Assembly (NCBI GenBank): GCA_027692465.1
Contig: JAQEYU010000003.1
Coordinates: 347,379 to 411,378 of the forward strand
From: Enterococcaceae bacterium OF42-14pH9A
GTDB taxonomy: Bacteria; Bacillota; Bacilli; Lactobacillales; Enterococcaceae
Direction: 5' to 3'
DNA: 64,000 bases
In this document: positions 8,013-20,533 of the stretch, piece after piece
Numbering within the stretch: position 1 is the first letter of the stretch
Layout: each line of letters starts with the position of its first letter
Made by a program: the position numbers and the translations under genes
Notes under the pieces: model-generated
What the model saw: the letters and a program-made list of their open reading frames with translations, nothing else
Databases searched by the model: none
What the model was told of the DNA's origin: nothing

Positions 8013-10304
8013 ATGACAGCCAACGTATTTCTCAAAGGGATGAATCCCAAACAGGCTGAGGCCGTTCAGGCAACGGAGGGACCGCTTTTGATCATGGCAG
8101 GAGCCGGCAGCGGGAAGACCCGGGTGCTGACCCATCGGATCGCTTATCTGATCGAAGAAAAAGAGGTCAATCCTTGGAATATTTTGGCAATCACCTTTAC
8201 CAATAAAGCCGCTCGGGAAATGAAAGAGCGGGTCAGCGGATTGTTGGGTGCCGGTGGGGAAGATGTCTGGATTTCGACTTTTCACTCCATGTGTGTCCGG
8301 ATCCTGCGGCGGGATGTCGATCATATCGGCTATTCCCGTAATTTTACAATTATCGACAGTTCTGAGCAGCTGACACTGATGAAACGGGTCGTAAAAGAAC
8401 TGAACATCGATCCCAAAAAATACGACCCCCGCTCGATGCTGGGAGCGATTTCCAACGCCAAAAATGAGTTGTTGACACCGGAGGATTATGCGGCTCGACA
8501 AGGCAGCTTTTTTGAACAGTTGGCAGCCAAATGTTACGACTTGTATCAAAAAGAACTGCGCCGCAACCAATGCATGGATTTCGACGATCTGATCATGGTG
8601 ACGATCCGCCTGTTCAATGAAAACGCAGAGATTCTGAACTACTATCAACGGAAATTCCATTACATTCATGTGGATGAGTACCAAGATACCAACCATGCTC
8701 AGTACACCTTGGTGAATATGCTGGCTGCCAAGTTTCGCAACTTGTGTGTTGTCGGGGATGCCGACCAGAGTATCTATGGCTGGCGGGGAGCGGATATGCA
8801 GAATATCCTGGATTTTGAAAAGGATTATCCCGACGCCCGGACGATTCTGTTGGAACAAAACTATCGCTCGACCAAGACGATCCTGGCCGCTGCGAACCAA
8901 GTGATTGCCAACAACCGAAACCGTAAAGCAAAAAATCTCTGGACCGAAAACAGCCCTGGAGAAAAGATTACCTATTATCGTGGGGACAGTGAACGAGATG
9001 AAGGACGATTCATTGTCTCGGAAATTCAAAAACAGCAGCGGGAAAAGAACCGCAAGTACGGCGATTTTGCCGTACTGTATCGGACCAATGCCCAGTCCCG
9101 CGTGGTGGAAGAAACTCTTCTGAAAGCCAACATCCCTTACAAGATGGTGGGGGGGCACAAGTTTTACGACCGAAAAGAGATTAAGGACATTCTGGCGTAC
9201 CTGCAGGTCATCGCCAATCCTGCCGACTCATTGAGTTTTGCTCGGATTGTCAATACACCCAAACGGGGAGTCGGTCAAACTTCCCTTGAACGACTGCGGG
9301 AATTTGCCGATACTCACGATCTGTCACTGTTGGAAGCATCTCTGAATGTCGCTTTGTCGCCTTTGAAGGGAAAAGCGGCGCAAGAGCTGGCAGAATTCGG
9401 TGAACTGATTGACGGTTTCAACCAGATGATCCCTTATTTGTCTGTGACTGAATTGACAAAAGAAGTTTTGGCAAAATCCGGTTATGAAGAAGATCTTAAA
9501 CGACAAAATACCCTTGAATCACAAAATCGCCTGGAAAATCTGGAAGAATTTCTTTCAGTCACCCAGGAATTCGATAAGACATTTACTGCTGCCCAAGGAG
9601 AAGAACCCGAGGCTGCCGAAGATAGACTGACGATTTTCCTAAATGATCTGGCATTGATCTCTGATGTGGACAGCTACGAAGAAGAGGCCAGCGAAGTCAC
9701 ATTGATGACACTGCATGCCGCCAAAGGCTTGGAATTTCCGGTGGTCTTTCTGGTAGGACTGGAGGAAGGTGTCTTTCCGTTATCTCGAGCCATGGTAGAA
9801 GAAAATGAACTGGAAGAAGAGCGTCGTCTGGCTTATGTAGGAATCACCCGTGCCGAAGAAGAACTTTTTTTGACCAATGCGTTATCCCGGACGTTATACG
9901 GAAAAACCCAATACAACCGGCCTTCACGCTTTGTCAAAGAAATCGAAGAAGACCTGTTGGCTAACAAAGGCAATGCCGCACCGATTTCGAATACGAGCGC
10001 AGGCAATGTTTTCGGCAGAGCAGGTGCAGTCGGCAGCTCCGGTGCTGCAACAGGCACGTTTTCACCGAAAACCTTCAAAGCCGAATACAAACAAGCTGCC
10101 GTGAGAGGAATCTCCAACAAGCAGGAAACTGCGGCCGCCGGTGAAAGCTGGAAAGTAGGCGACAAGGTCCAGCATAAAAAGTGGGGACAGGGGACGGTCG
10201 TGCGTGTTGGCGGCAGTGCCAAGGATGTCGAACTGGATGTGGCGTTTCCTTCTCAAGGGATCAAACGTTTATTGGCGGCTTTTGCGCCAATTGAAAAAAT
10301 CTAG
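8013..10304 (+). CDS. pcrA: ATP-dependent DNA helicase PcrA
   Basis: UvrD/Rep-type 3'-5' helicase (superfamily 1) acting in nucleotide excision repair, rolling-circle replication and removal of RecA filaments. The Walker A sequence [11 protein letters not shown] lies about 25 residues in. DEYQDTN (motif II), [13 protein letters not shown] (motif III), QNYRST (motif IV) and [10 protein letters not shown] (motif VI) follow, with a C-terminal [17 protein letters not shown]udor-like tail typical of PcrA. At 763 residues it has the expected length. ATG 8013 is preferred to an adjacent TTG at 8010 because its spacing to AGGAAG is better. ligA starts 15 bases downstream, so the two are cotranscribed. 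Confidence 0.96.
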   Translation: MTANVFLKGMNPKQAEAVQATEGPLLIMAGAGSGKTRVLTHRIAYLIEEKEVNPWNILAITFTNKAAREMKERVSGLLGAGGEDVWISTFHSMCVRILRRDVDHIGYSRNFTIIDSSEQLTLMKRVVKELNIDPKKYDPRSMLGAISNAKNELLTPEDYAARQGSFFEQLAAKCYDLYQKELRRNQCMDFDDLIMVTIRLFNENAEILNYYQRKFHYIHVDEYQDTNHAQYTLVNMLAAKFRNLCVVGDADQSIYGWRGADMQNILDFEKDYPDARTILLEQNYRSTKTILAAANQVIANNRNRKAKNLWTENSPGEKITYYRGDSERDEGRFIVSEIQKQQREKNRKYGDFAVLYRTNAQSRVVEETLLKANIPYKMVGGHKFYDRKEIKDILAYLQVIANPADSLSFARIVNTPKRGVGQTSLERLREFADTHDLSLLEASLNVALSPLKGKAAQELAEFGELIDGFNQMIPYLSVTELTKEVLAKSGYEEDLKRQNTLESQNRLENLEEFLSVTQEFDKTFTAAQGEEPEAAEDRLTIFLNDLALISDVDSYEEEASEVTLMTLHAAKGLEFPVVFLVGLEEGVFPLSRAMVEENELEEERRLAYVGITRAEEELFLTNALSRTLYGKTQYNRPSRFVKEIEEDLLANKGNAAPISNTSAGNVFGRAGAVGSSGAATGTFSPKTFKAEYKQAAVRGISNKQETAAAGESWKVGDKVQHKKWGQGTVVRVGGSAKDVELDVAFPSQGIKRLLAAFAPIEKI

Positions 10305-10313
10305 AAAGGGTGA

Positions 10314-13452
<3,139 letters not shown>

Positions 13453-13455
13453 GCT

Positions 13456-13489
13456 GAAATAACTCTTGAAAAATTCCGAAAGTTATTTC
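13456..13489. repeat. perfect 9-bp inverted repeat overlapping the gatC promoter
   Basis: GAAATAACT (13456-13464) and AGTTATTTC (13481-13489) are perfect complements 16 bases apart. They bracket the -35 box and abut the -10 box of the gatCAB promoter. No T-run follows, so it is not a standard terminator. Confidence 0.6.
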
Positions 13490-13494
13490 ATTAT
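13466..13494 (+). promoter_or_regulatory. gatCAB promoter
   Basis: TTGAAA (13466-13471), a 17-base spacer, then CATTAT (13489-13494), about 110 bases upstream of gatC. No T-box leader was recognised. Confidence 0.5.
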
Positions 13495-13603
13495 AAGAAG
13501 AAAGACTGCAACAGACCCATCTAAAAGAGAAAACTTCTGGTAGATGAGGAAATTTGATGTTGATAACGATTCGCGTGATTTGTGCGCAGAAAGCGGGGAG
13601 AAT

Positions 13604-13909
13604 ATGGCAATTACAGAAGAACAAGTCAAACATGTGGCAAAACTTGCGAAACTCAAGTTTTCCGACGACGAACTGCATGCCTTTACGGATCAGTTAGGGA
13701 AGATCATCGATATGGTGGAACTGTTGGAGGAAGTGGACACGACCGGTGTACCTTTTACTTCAAACGTCGTGGAAACCGTCAACGTCATGCGACCTGACCG
13801 AGCAACAGCCGGTATGGATCGCGATGAATTGATGCGCAATGTTCCTGAAAAAGAAGACGGCTTTATCAAAGTGCCGGCAATCATCGATAACGGGGAGGCA
13901 GGCGCGTAA
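13604..13909 (+). CDS. gatC: Asp/Glu-tRNA amidotransferase subunit C
   Basis: Smallest subunit (101 residues) of the GatCAB complex, which converts Glu-tRNA(Gln) and Asp-tRNA(Asn) to the amide forms where the matching synthetases are missing. The family pattern [17 protein letters not shown] and the C-terminal [26 protein letters not shown] are present. The start MAITEEQV has a GGGGAG site; longer in-frame starts lack one. The stop overlaps the gatA start by one base. Confidence 0.95.
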   Translation: MAITEEQVKHVAKLAKLKFSDDELHAFTDQLGKIIDMVELLEEVDTTGVPFTSNVVETVNVMRPDRATAGMDRDELMRNVPEKEDGFIKVPAIIDNGEAGA

Positions 13910-15378
13910 TGACAAAATTATACGATAAGACAATCGAAGAGCTTCATGATCTTTTAGTTGCAAAAGAAATCACCGCAGTGGATCTGACACAGGCAACTAT
14001 CGCTCGCATCAAAGAGACTGATGATCAGGTAGAGTCTTTCATCACACTTGCTGATGAAAAAGCACTGCAGCTGGCAAAAGCAATGGACGAAAAAGGAATC
14101 ACTGAATGTAATCCATTGGCAGGAATTCCTATCGGTATCAAAGACAATATCGTGACCAAAGATATCCTGACGACGGCTGCTTCCAAAATTCTTTACAATT
14201 TCGATCCAATCTATGATGCGACAGTCATGGAAAAAGTTTATGGAGCGGACTTTATTCCGGTAGGTAAGCTGAACATGGACGAATTTGCCATGGGTGGTTC
14301 GACTGAAACTTCGTACTTTAAGAAAACCAAAAATGCCTGGGATCAGACAAAAGTTCCCGGCGGCTCTTCCGGCGGTTCGGCAGCTGCTGTGGCAGCTGGC
14401 CAAGTTCCCGTATCTCTGGGTTCTGATACCGGCGGTTCGATTCGTCAACCGGCTGCTTTCAACGGAATTGTGGGTATGAAGCCGACATACGGCCGTGTTT
14501 CCCGTTTTGGCCTAATTGCTTTTGCTTCGTCACTGGATCAGATTGGTCCGATGACTCGTACGGTCAAAGACAATGCCTTAACATTGAATGCTATTGCCGG
14601 ATATGATGAAAAAGACGGTACCTCATCAGGCATCTCTGTACCGGACTTTACGGAAGGTTTGACCGGCGCAATCAAAGGAATGAAGATCGGCCTGCCAAAA
14701 GAATACCTTGGTGAAGGCGTGCAAGCCGGTGTCCGTGAGGCTGTCTTGAAAGCAGCAGATACCTTCCGAGCTTTGGGAGCAACGGTGGAAGAAGTCAGCT
14801 TGCCACATTCCAAATACGGTGTCGCGGTCTACTACATCATCGCCTCTTCCGAAGCCAGCTCGAACCTGCAGCGTTTTGACGGGATTCGCTATGGTTACCG
14901 TTCCGAAGACGTGAAGAACCTGGAAGATGTCTATGTCAACTCCCGCAGTGAAGGTTTCGGTGACGAAGTGAAACGACGCATCATGCTGGGGACATTCTCA
15001 TTAAGTGCCGGTTATTATGATGCTTACTTCAAAAAAGCCGGTCAAGTGCGGACTCTGATCAAACAAGATTTTGAAAAAGTCTTCCAAGACTATGACTTGA
15101 TCATCGGCCCGGCTTCTCCGACCGTAGCATTCGGTATTGGTGAAAATATCAACGATCCAATCACGATGTATATGAGTGACATTCTGACGATTCCGGTCAA
15201 CTTGGCTGGATTACCGGGGATGAGTATCCCGGCCGGCTTCTCTGAGGGTCTGCCGGTAGGACTGCAGATTATCGGCAAGGCATTTGACGAAGCGACGATG
15301 TATAAAGCCGCTTACGCTTTCGAGCAGGCGACGGATTTCCATACGAAAAAACCAGTGATTTTAGGGGGGAACGACTAA
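13909..15378 (+). CDS. gatA: Asp/Glu-tRNA amidotransferase subunit A
   Basis: Glutaminase subunit of GatCAB, 489 residues, an amidase-signature enzyme that releases ammonia from glutamine for the transamidation. The Ser-cisSer-Lys catalytic residues sit in GIKDNIV (lysine), [14 protein letters not shown] and [18 protein letters not shown] overlaps tie it to gatC and gatB. Confidence 0.97.
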   Translation: MTKLYDKTIEELHDLLVAKEITAVDLTQATIARIKETDDQVESFITLADEKALQLAKAMDEKGITECNPLAGIPIGIKDNIVTKDILTTAASKILYNFDPIYDATVMEKVYGADFIPVGKLNMDEFAMGGSTETSYFKKTKNAWDQTKVPGGSSGGSAAAVAAGQVPVSLGSDTGGSIRQPAAFNGIVGMKPTYGRVSRFGLIAFASSLDQIGPMTRTVKDNALTLNAIAGYDEKDGTSSGISVPDFTEGLTGAIKGMKIGLPKEYLGEGVQAGVREAVLKAADTFRALGATVEEVSLPHSKYGVAVYYIIASSEASSNLQRFDGIRYGYRSEDVKNLEDVYVNSRSEGFGDEVKRRIMLGTFSLSAGYYDAYFKKAGQVRTLIKQDFEKVFQDYDLIIGPASPTVAFGIGENINDPITMYMSDILTIPVNLAGLPGMSIPAGFSEGLPVGLQIIGKAFDEATMYKAAYAFEQATDFHTKKPVILGGND

Positions 15379-16808
15379 TGAACTTTGAAACAGTCATCGG
15401 ACTGGAAGTCCACGTGGAATTAAAAACCAACTCTAAAATCTTTTCACCGGCTCCGGCCCATTTCGGTGCAGAACCAAACAGCAACACCAATGTGATCGAC
15501 TGGGGCTATCCCGGTGTTCTGCCGGTCATGAACAAAGCCGCAGTCGAATTCGGGATGAAAGCCGCACTTGCGCTGAACTGTGAAATCTCCCGGGACACGC
15601 ATTTTGACCGCAAGAACTATTTTTATCCGGACAATCCGAAAGCTTACCAGATCTCTCAATTCGATCAACCCATTGGTCATGATGGTTGGATCGAGATCGA
15701 AGTGGACGGCCAAAAGAAAAAAATCCGTATCGAGCGGGTTCATTTGGAAGAAGATGCCGGTAAAAATATGCACGGCATCGGCGGTTATTCCTATGTTGAT
15801 TTGAACCGCCAAGGAACACCGCTGATTGAGATCGTTTCAGAGGCGGATATGCGTTCCCCTGAAGAAGCCTATGCTTATCTGGAAGCTTTGCGTTCGATCA
15901 TTCAGTTCACGGAAGTTTCCGATGTTAAAATGGAAGAAGGCTCCATGCGCTGCGACGCTAATATTTCATTGCGACCATACGGACAAGAAAAATTCGGAAC
16001 CAAAACCGAGCTGAAAAATCTGAACTCCATGAGCTTTGTCCGCAAGGGTCTGGCCTTTGAAGAAAAACGCCAAGCCAAGGTCCTCTTGTCTGGTGGCGAA
16101 ATTCAGCAAGAAACCCGCCGCTTTGATGAAACCACCAATAAAACGATCCTGATGCGTGTCAAAGAAGGTTCCAGTGATTATCGTTACTTCCCGGAACCGG
16201 ATATTCCTCGTTTTGTTATTGACGATGAATGGATCCAACGAGTGAAAGCAACCTTACCGGAACTGCCTGCTTCACGCCGGATACGCTACGTGGAAAAGAT
16301 GGGGCTGCCGGAATACGACGCAAAAGTCCTGACTTTGACGAAAGAGATGTCTGATTTCTTCGAAGAAACATTGACAGAAGGTGCCGATCCCAAGTTGGCT
16401 TCTAACTGGTTGATGGGGGAAGTTTCTGCATATCTCAACAGTGAGAAATTGGAATTGAGCGAAACCAAGCTGACTCCGCAAAATCTGGCTGGGATGATCA
16501 CATTGATTGCTGATGACACGATCAGCTCAAAAATCGCTAAGACGGTCTTCAAAGAATTGATCGAAAACGGCGGCGATGCTAAAGCAGTTGTTGAGAAAAA
16601 AGGACTGGTACAACTTTCCGATCCGGCTCAATTGTTGCCGATTATCAATGATGTCCTCGATAACAACGGACAATCGGTTGAAGACTTCAAGAACGGCAAA
16701 GATCGGGCTGTCGGCTTTTTGGTAGGTCAGATCATGAAAGCAACCAAAGGAAAAGCCAATCCTGGTGTGGTCAACAAATTATTGCAGGAAGAATTAGCTA
16801 AGCGTTGA
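15378..16808 (+). CDS. gatB: Asp/Glu-tRNA amidotransferase subunit B
   Basis: Subunit of GatCAB that binds the mischarged tRNA and activates its carboxylate with ATP; 476 residues. The signatures are [10 protein letters not shown] at the N-terminus, HLEEDAGK, and [15 protein letters not shown]. The C-terminal tail (about 330-476) is the helical YqeY-like domain that touches the tRNA. It is the last gene of gatCAB, with the start in a TAATG overlap with gatA. Confidence 0.97.
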   Translation: MNFETVIGLEVHVELKTNSKIFSPAPAHFGAEPNSNTNVIDWGYPGVLPVMNKAAVEFGMKAALALNCEISRDTHFDRKNYFYPDNPKAYQISQFDQPIGHDGWIEIEVDGQKKKIRIERVHLEEDAGKNMHGIGGYSYVDLNRQGTPLIEIVSEADMRSPEEAYAYLEALRSIIQFTEVSDVKMEEGSMRCDANISLRPYGQEKFGTKTELKNLNSMSFVRKGLAFEEKRQAKVLLSGGEIQQETRRFDETTNKTILMRVKEGSSDYRYFPEPDIPRFVIDDEWIQRVKATLPELPASRRIRYVEKMGLPEYDAKVLTLTKEMSDFFEETLTEGADPKLASNWLMGEVSAYLNSEKLELSETKLTPQNLAGMITLIADDTISSKIAKTVFKELIENGGDAKAVVEKKGLVQLSDPAQLLPIINDVLDNNGQSVEDFKNGKDRAVGFLVGQIMKATKGKANPGVVNKLLQEELAKR

Positions 16809-16865
16809 GGCGGCCTGCTTTGAACGATTCTGATAAATAAATAGGCTTACCCAAGCACACTGCGG

Positions 16866-16898
16866 CAACGGCCTGTGTCCAGGTGACACAGGCCGTTG
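16866..16898. repeat. perfect 14-bp hairpin after gatB
   Basis: Arms CAACGGCCTGTGTC and its complement enclose loop CAGGT. It sits where a terminator is expected but has no following T-run, so its function is uncertain. Confidence 0.6.
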
Positions 16899-16963
16899 TG
16901 CTATGTTAAAATTCAGACAGGCAACAGCGCCTATTGGCAATAACTTTTATGAATTTAGAAATC

Positions 16964-17001
16964 ACGACGGAGTTCCGGCTGTTTCGGGGCTGTCGTTTTT
17001 T
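16964..17001 (+). terminator. probable terminator before dagK
   Basis: An imperfect GC-rich hairpin (acgac...gtcgt outer arms, agttccg...cggggct inner arms, two-base bulge) is followed by a run of T. It separates gatCAB from dagK. Confidence 0.55.
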
Positions 17002-17039
17002 GTGTGCCTTTTGAAACTACCTGGAAAGGAGCGGTCTTG

Positions 17040-18089
17040 ATGAGACGAGCCCGTGTGATTTATAACCCTACCTCCGGAAAAGAGATCATGAAACAAAATC
17101 TGGCGGATATTTTAGCTGTTTTAGAGCGTGCTGGCTACGAGACCAGTGCTTACGCAACGACACCGGAACCGAACTCTGCCGCCAAGGAAGCGCGTCGTGC
17201 CGGTTTGGCCGGCTTTGATCTGGTGGTCGCAGCCGGTGGTGACGGGACTATCAATGAGGTGGTCAATGGGATCGCACCGTTGGAAAAGCGTCCGAAAATG
17301 GCGATCATTCCTGCCGGGACCACCAACGATTACGCCCGTGCTTTGAGGGTTCCCCGCAACAATGTGAAGGCTGCAGCAGAAGTCATTTTAAAGCAGCAGA
17401 CTGTCAAAATGGATATCGGTAAGACCGATCATGATTATTTCATCAATATCGCAGCCGGTGGACATTTGACGGAACTGACTTACGATGTCCCTTCGGAGCT
17501 GAAGAGCGTTTTTGGTTACCTTGCGTATCTGGCCAAAGGGGCCGAACTGCTGCCTCGGATCAAACCGATTCCTATGAAATTGGTGTATGATGACGGGGTT
17601 TATGAAGGGAACGCTTCGATGTTCTTTTTGGGGCTTACCAATTCCGTCGGCGGTTTTGAACAGATTGCACCGGATGCCAAGTTGGATGATGGTAAATTTT
17701 CGCTGATCATCGTGAAAACAGCCAATATTTTTGAAATCGTTCATTTGGTGGCCCTGATGATGAACGGCGGCAAGCATATCAGGGATCCGCGAATCCTATA
17801 TACAAAAACCGCCAAGTTGGAAGTTCTTCCGAAGACAGATGATCGGCTGATGATCAATCTGGACGGCGAATATGGCGGCGATGCACCGATGACTTTCACT
17901 AATCTTCATCAACACATCGAAATGTATGCCAATCTGGATGATATTCCGGACGAAGCAGTGGTGGGCTCAGAGGAAGACGACGGGTATGATTTTGTCAGCA
18001 AGGAATTTATTCAGGAAGTCGAACACCTGTCCCAAGAGGATCTGGATGGCGACGGCAAAATTGCTGATGATCAAAAAGAGCAGGAGTAA
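17040..18089 (+). CDS. dagK: diacylglycerol kinase, DagK/DgkB type
   Basis: Soluble lipid kinase of the DAGK catalytic family, 349 residues, phosphorylating diacylglycerol released during lipoteichoic acid synthesis and returning it to phospholipid. The N-terminal RVIYNPTSGKE and the nucleotide motif AAGGDGTINEVVNG (about residues 65-78) are diagnostic. The acidic C-terminal tail (about 310-349), with a DLDGDGK sequence, is longer than the catalytic core requires. The start at 17040 has AAAGGAG upstream. A hairpin terminator follows. Confidence 0.92.
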   Translation: MRRARVIYNPTSGKEIMKQNLADILAVLERAGYETSAYATTPEPNSAAKEARRAGLAGFDLVVAAGGDGTINEVVNGIAPLEKRPKMAIIPAGTTNDYARALRVPRNNVKAAAEVILKQQTVKMDIGKTDHDYFINIAAGGHLTELTYDVPSELKSVFGYLAYLAKGAELLPRIKPIPMKLVYDDGVYEGNASMFFLGLTNSVGGFEQIAPDAKLDDGKFSLIIVKTANIFEIVHLVALMMNGGKHIRDPRILYTKTAKLEVLPKTDDRLMINLDGEYGGDAPMTFTNLHQHIEMYANLDDIPDEAVVGSEEDDGYDFVSKEFIQEVEHLSQEDLDGDGKIADDQKEQE

Positions 18090-18106
18090 TCCAGCTGTAT
18101 TGCAAC

Positions 18107-18142
18107 AAAAAGGTGAGACGTTGGCGACGTTTCACCTTTTTG
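18107..18142 (+). terminator. terminator after dagK
   Basis: A 14-bp stem (AAAAAGGTGAGACG with CGTTTCACCTTTTT) and a seven-base loop, ending in T-rich sequence. Confidence 0.8.
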
Positions 18143-18242
18143 TATGATCAATTTGAAACTAAGAAATAAACGGCGGTCAGCGGAATCCTGTGATTGCTTT
18201 AAGAGGCGGGGAAAAAGGTTGTAACCGGAGGCGGTTTCCCTT

Positions 18243-19640
18243 ATGATGGACAAAGAAAGTCGAGGGATCAATGTGAAAGAATATCCAGTAAAAAAAAATC
18301 AGGAATTGACCGTTACCATAAGTGATTTGTCCCATGAAGGCATGGGGATCGCAAAAGTCGACAATTACCTGCTGTTTATCGAAAATGCACTGCCGCAAGA
18401 GGTGGTCAAAATCAAAGTGTTGAAGGTGGGCAACAAGTTTGGCTTTGCTAAAGTACTCAGCTATGAATCAAAAAGTCCAGCTCGTGTGGAAAATGCCAAC
18501 GAGGACTTGTTGCGAACAGGGATCGCACCTCTGAGCCATCTGCAATATGAAAACCAACTGCTTTTCAAACAGGAACAAGTCGTCAACAATATGCGTAAAA
18601 TCGCCGGTCTGCCAAATGTCCCGGTTCTGCCGGCAATTGGCATGGCAGAACCAGATCACTATCGAAACAAGGCTCAGATTCCGGTGCGCAAAATTGACGG
18701 CAAACTGGCAACCGGGTTTTATCGGAAAAACAGCCATGATATGATCCCGATCGACGATTTTTATATTCAAGACGAAGCAATTGACAAAGCAATCATCAAA
18801 GTGCGGGGAATCTTGGAACGATTCGGCGTCAAGGCCTACAATGAAACCGCACACGAAGGATTCTTACGGCATATCGTGATTCGGCGGGGACATTACAGCC
18901 ATGAAATGATGGTGGTACTCGTGACCCGTAAAGCAAAATTCTTCAAAGGAGAAACTATCGCCGGTGTCATTGCTGAAGAGCTGCCGGAAGTCGTCTCTGT
19001 GATTCAAAATATCAATGAAGAACGAACCAATGTGATCCTGGGTAATCATGAAGTCGTTCTTTATGGGAAAAGCTACATTGAAGATCGCCTCTTGGGCAAA
19101 ACCTTCCGAATTTCAGCTCCTTCCTTTTATCAAGTGAATACCCAGCAGGCGGAAGTGCTGTACGAAACAGCTTTTGATTTCGCCCAGTTGCGGCCGCAAG
19201 ATATTGTGATCGATGCCTATTCCGGTATCGGGACAATCGGGCTGTCAGTAGCTGACCGCGTCGACCATGTTTACGGAGTTGAATCCATTCCCGAAGCTGT
19301 CGAAGATGCCAAAATCAATGCAGAACTCAATGGCATCAAAAATGCCACTTATCTGGTCGGCAAAGCGGAAAAGGTCATGACCCAGTGGGCAAGAGAAGGC
19401 CTGAAACCGAACGTGATCTTTGTGGATCCTCCCCGTAAAGGGTTGGACGGTCGTTTTATCGAAGCAGCGGTAACAGTGGCTCCGGAACGGATCGTCTACG
19501 TTTCTTGCAACCCGGCGACCCTGGCAAGGGATCTGAAACTCTTTGACGAACAAGGCTATACAACCAAAAAAATCCAGCCGGTAGACCTGTTTCCTCAGAC
19601 GTATCATGTGGAAGCAGTGGCATTGCTGGAACGACGTTAA
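18243..19640 (+). CDS. 23S rRNA (uracil-C5)-methyltransferase, RlmCD/RlmD type
   Basis: TrmA/RumA-family methyltransferase, 465 residues, putting 5-methyluridine into 23S rRNA with S-adenosylmethionine. An N-terminal TRAM domain (about 15-70, VTISDLSHEGMGIAKVD) is followed by the catalytic domain with DAYSGIGTIGLS (SAM binding), FVDPPRKGLD and the nucleophile cysteine in YVSCNPATLARDL. The region that carries Fe-S cysteines in E. coli RumA reads LLRTGIAPLSHLQYE, with no cysteines. ATG 18243 has GGAGG 11 bases upstream; GTG 18273 is an alternative start. Confidence 0.88.
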   Translation: MMDKESRGINVKEYPVKKNQELTVTISDLSHEGMGIAKVDNYLLFIENALPQEVVKIKVLKVGNKFGFAKVLSYESKSPARVENANEDLLRTGIAPLSHLQYENQLLFKQEQVVNNMRKIAGLPNVPVLPAIGMAEPDHYRNKAQIPVRKIDGKLATGFYRKNSHDMIPIDDFYIQDEAIDKAIIKVRGILERFGVKAYNETAHEGFLRHIVIRRGHYSHEMMVVLVTRKAKFFKGETIAGVIAEELPEVVSVIQNINEERTNVILGNHEVVLYGKSYIEDRLLGKTFRISAPSFYQVNTQQAEVLYETAFDFAQLRPQDIVIDAYSGIGTIGLSVADRVDHVYGVESIPEAVEDAKINAELNGIKNATYLVGKAEKVMTQWAREGLKPNVIFVDPPRKGLDGRFIEAAVTVAPERIVYVSCNPATLARDLKLFDEQGYTTKKIQPVDLFPQTYHVEAVALLERR

Positions 19641-19737
19641 GATTGCAATCTCTGTTTTTAGATTGTTTGCAGAAGGAACAGTCGTTTTTCCGAGACTCAC
19701 TTCAGTATAGTAAATTGTGTAAAGTCGGGGGTCTGTT

Positions 19738-20235
19738 ATGGGAATTTATGATTATCAAAGACTTGTGGGGAAAATTACCGATATTGCTGAGTTGCGAGCT
19801 GAGTTCATTGCTGTTTTTGATACAAAAGATAAACGAGAAATGGCAATCTTTGGATTGTTGTATGCAAAACATCTTTTAGCTGTTACGGAATTTGCAGCCA
19901 ACAGTGAATTACTTTGTGCTTTTGAGGCAGTTCAGGAATGGATTGGTGGCAAAGCCAATTATCATAAGGCAAGAAATATTGCCTTTACTGAACTCTATGA
20001 AGAAGCAAGATCTAGTCACGATCCGATTAAAAAGAATTTTACGAAAACAATGGCACAAATTTCCTGCATTCCCCATGTAAAGGCTCATGGCTTATGGGGT
20101 TCGGATATGGCAATTACTTTGATCAATGCAATGTATCCGAATAACCTCGATAAAGTAAGGAAAGAGCGGAAAATACAAATCGAATTGCTGAAATCAGTAC
20201 GACTTAGCGACTCCGTAACCGCAGATGAATTATGA
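19738..20235 (+). CDS. Imm5-like putative immunity protein, orphan
   Basis: 165-residue, mostly helical protein resembling putative immunity proteins of polymorphic toxin systems. The family-like part is the C-terminal HVKAHGLWGSDMAITLIN and VRKERKIQIELLKS. Immunity proteins of this type neutralise a cognate toxin, but no toxin gene lies beside it. The gene is visibly more AT-rich than its neighbours, with many TTA, AAT and ATT codons, suggesting acquisition by transfer. The ribosome binding site (GGGGGT) is mediocre. Family assignment rests on remembered motif resemblance and should be confirmed by a profile search. Confidence 0.6.
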   Translation: MGIYDYQRLVGKITDIAELRAEFIAVFDTKDKREMAIFGLLYAKHLLAVTEFAANSELLCAFEAVQEWIGGKANYHKARNIAFTELYEEARSSHDPIKKNFTKTMAQISCIPHVKAHGLWGSDMAITLINAMYPNNLDKVRKERKIQIELLKSVRLSDSVTADEL

Positions 20236-20349
20236 TAAGCGAGGTATAGAGTTAATAGTTGATATGCGAATCAGAGTGCACTGAAAAGGTTCGATATCGA
20301 ATGGATTAACAGTTTCAGAAAAGTTATAAAATTAAAGGATAACTATGTA

Positions 20350-20384
20350 AAGCAGTTGATCTGTAAAGATCGGCTGCTTTTTTC
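20350..20384 (+). terminator. terminator downstream of the immunity-like gene
   Basis: AAGCAGTTGATC pairs with GATCGGCTGCTT around a six-base loop, followed by T residues. The gap 20236-20533 holds this, the next terminator and nothing else I can assign. Confidence 0.75.
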
Positions 20385-20437
20385 GCGGTCGGAAAGAAAA
20401 AGTTTACCTGAATACGGCTGGCCTGTTTTCACATAGT

Positions 20438-20480
20438 CAAAAAGCTTGGAGAAGTCGATGGGACGCTCCAAGCTTTTTGC
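20438..20480. terminator. bidirectional terminator, ade 3' side
   Basis: A 13-bp stem AAAAAGCTTGGAG / CTCCAAGCTTTTT has T-runs on both strands. It ends the minus-strand ade transcript. Confidence 0.8.
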
Positions 20481-20533
20481 AGTTAAAGTCTTTTGGTATC
20501 TGGGTGGGACACGGAGCGGTAAATGAGCAGGAC

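Noticed and set aside
7896..9158. 420-codon minus-strand frame inside pcrA
   Set aside because: Long only because of codon bias in pcrA; the sequence has no domain and no start signal, while the plus frame is clearly PcrA.
13453..13603. T-box riboswitch before gatCAB
   Set aside because: The leader is too short and lacks the T-box sequence and specifier stem; only a promoter and an inverted repeat are visible.
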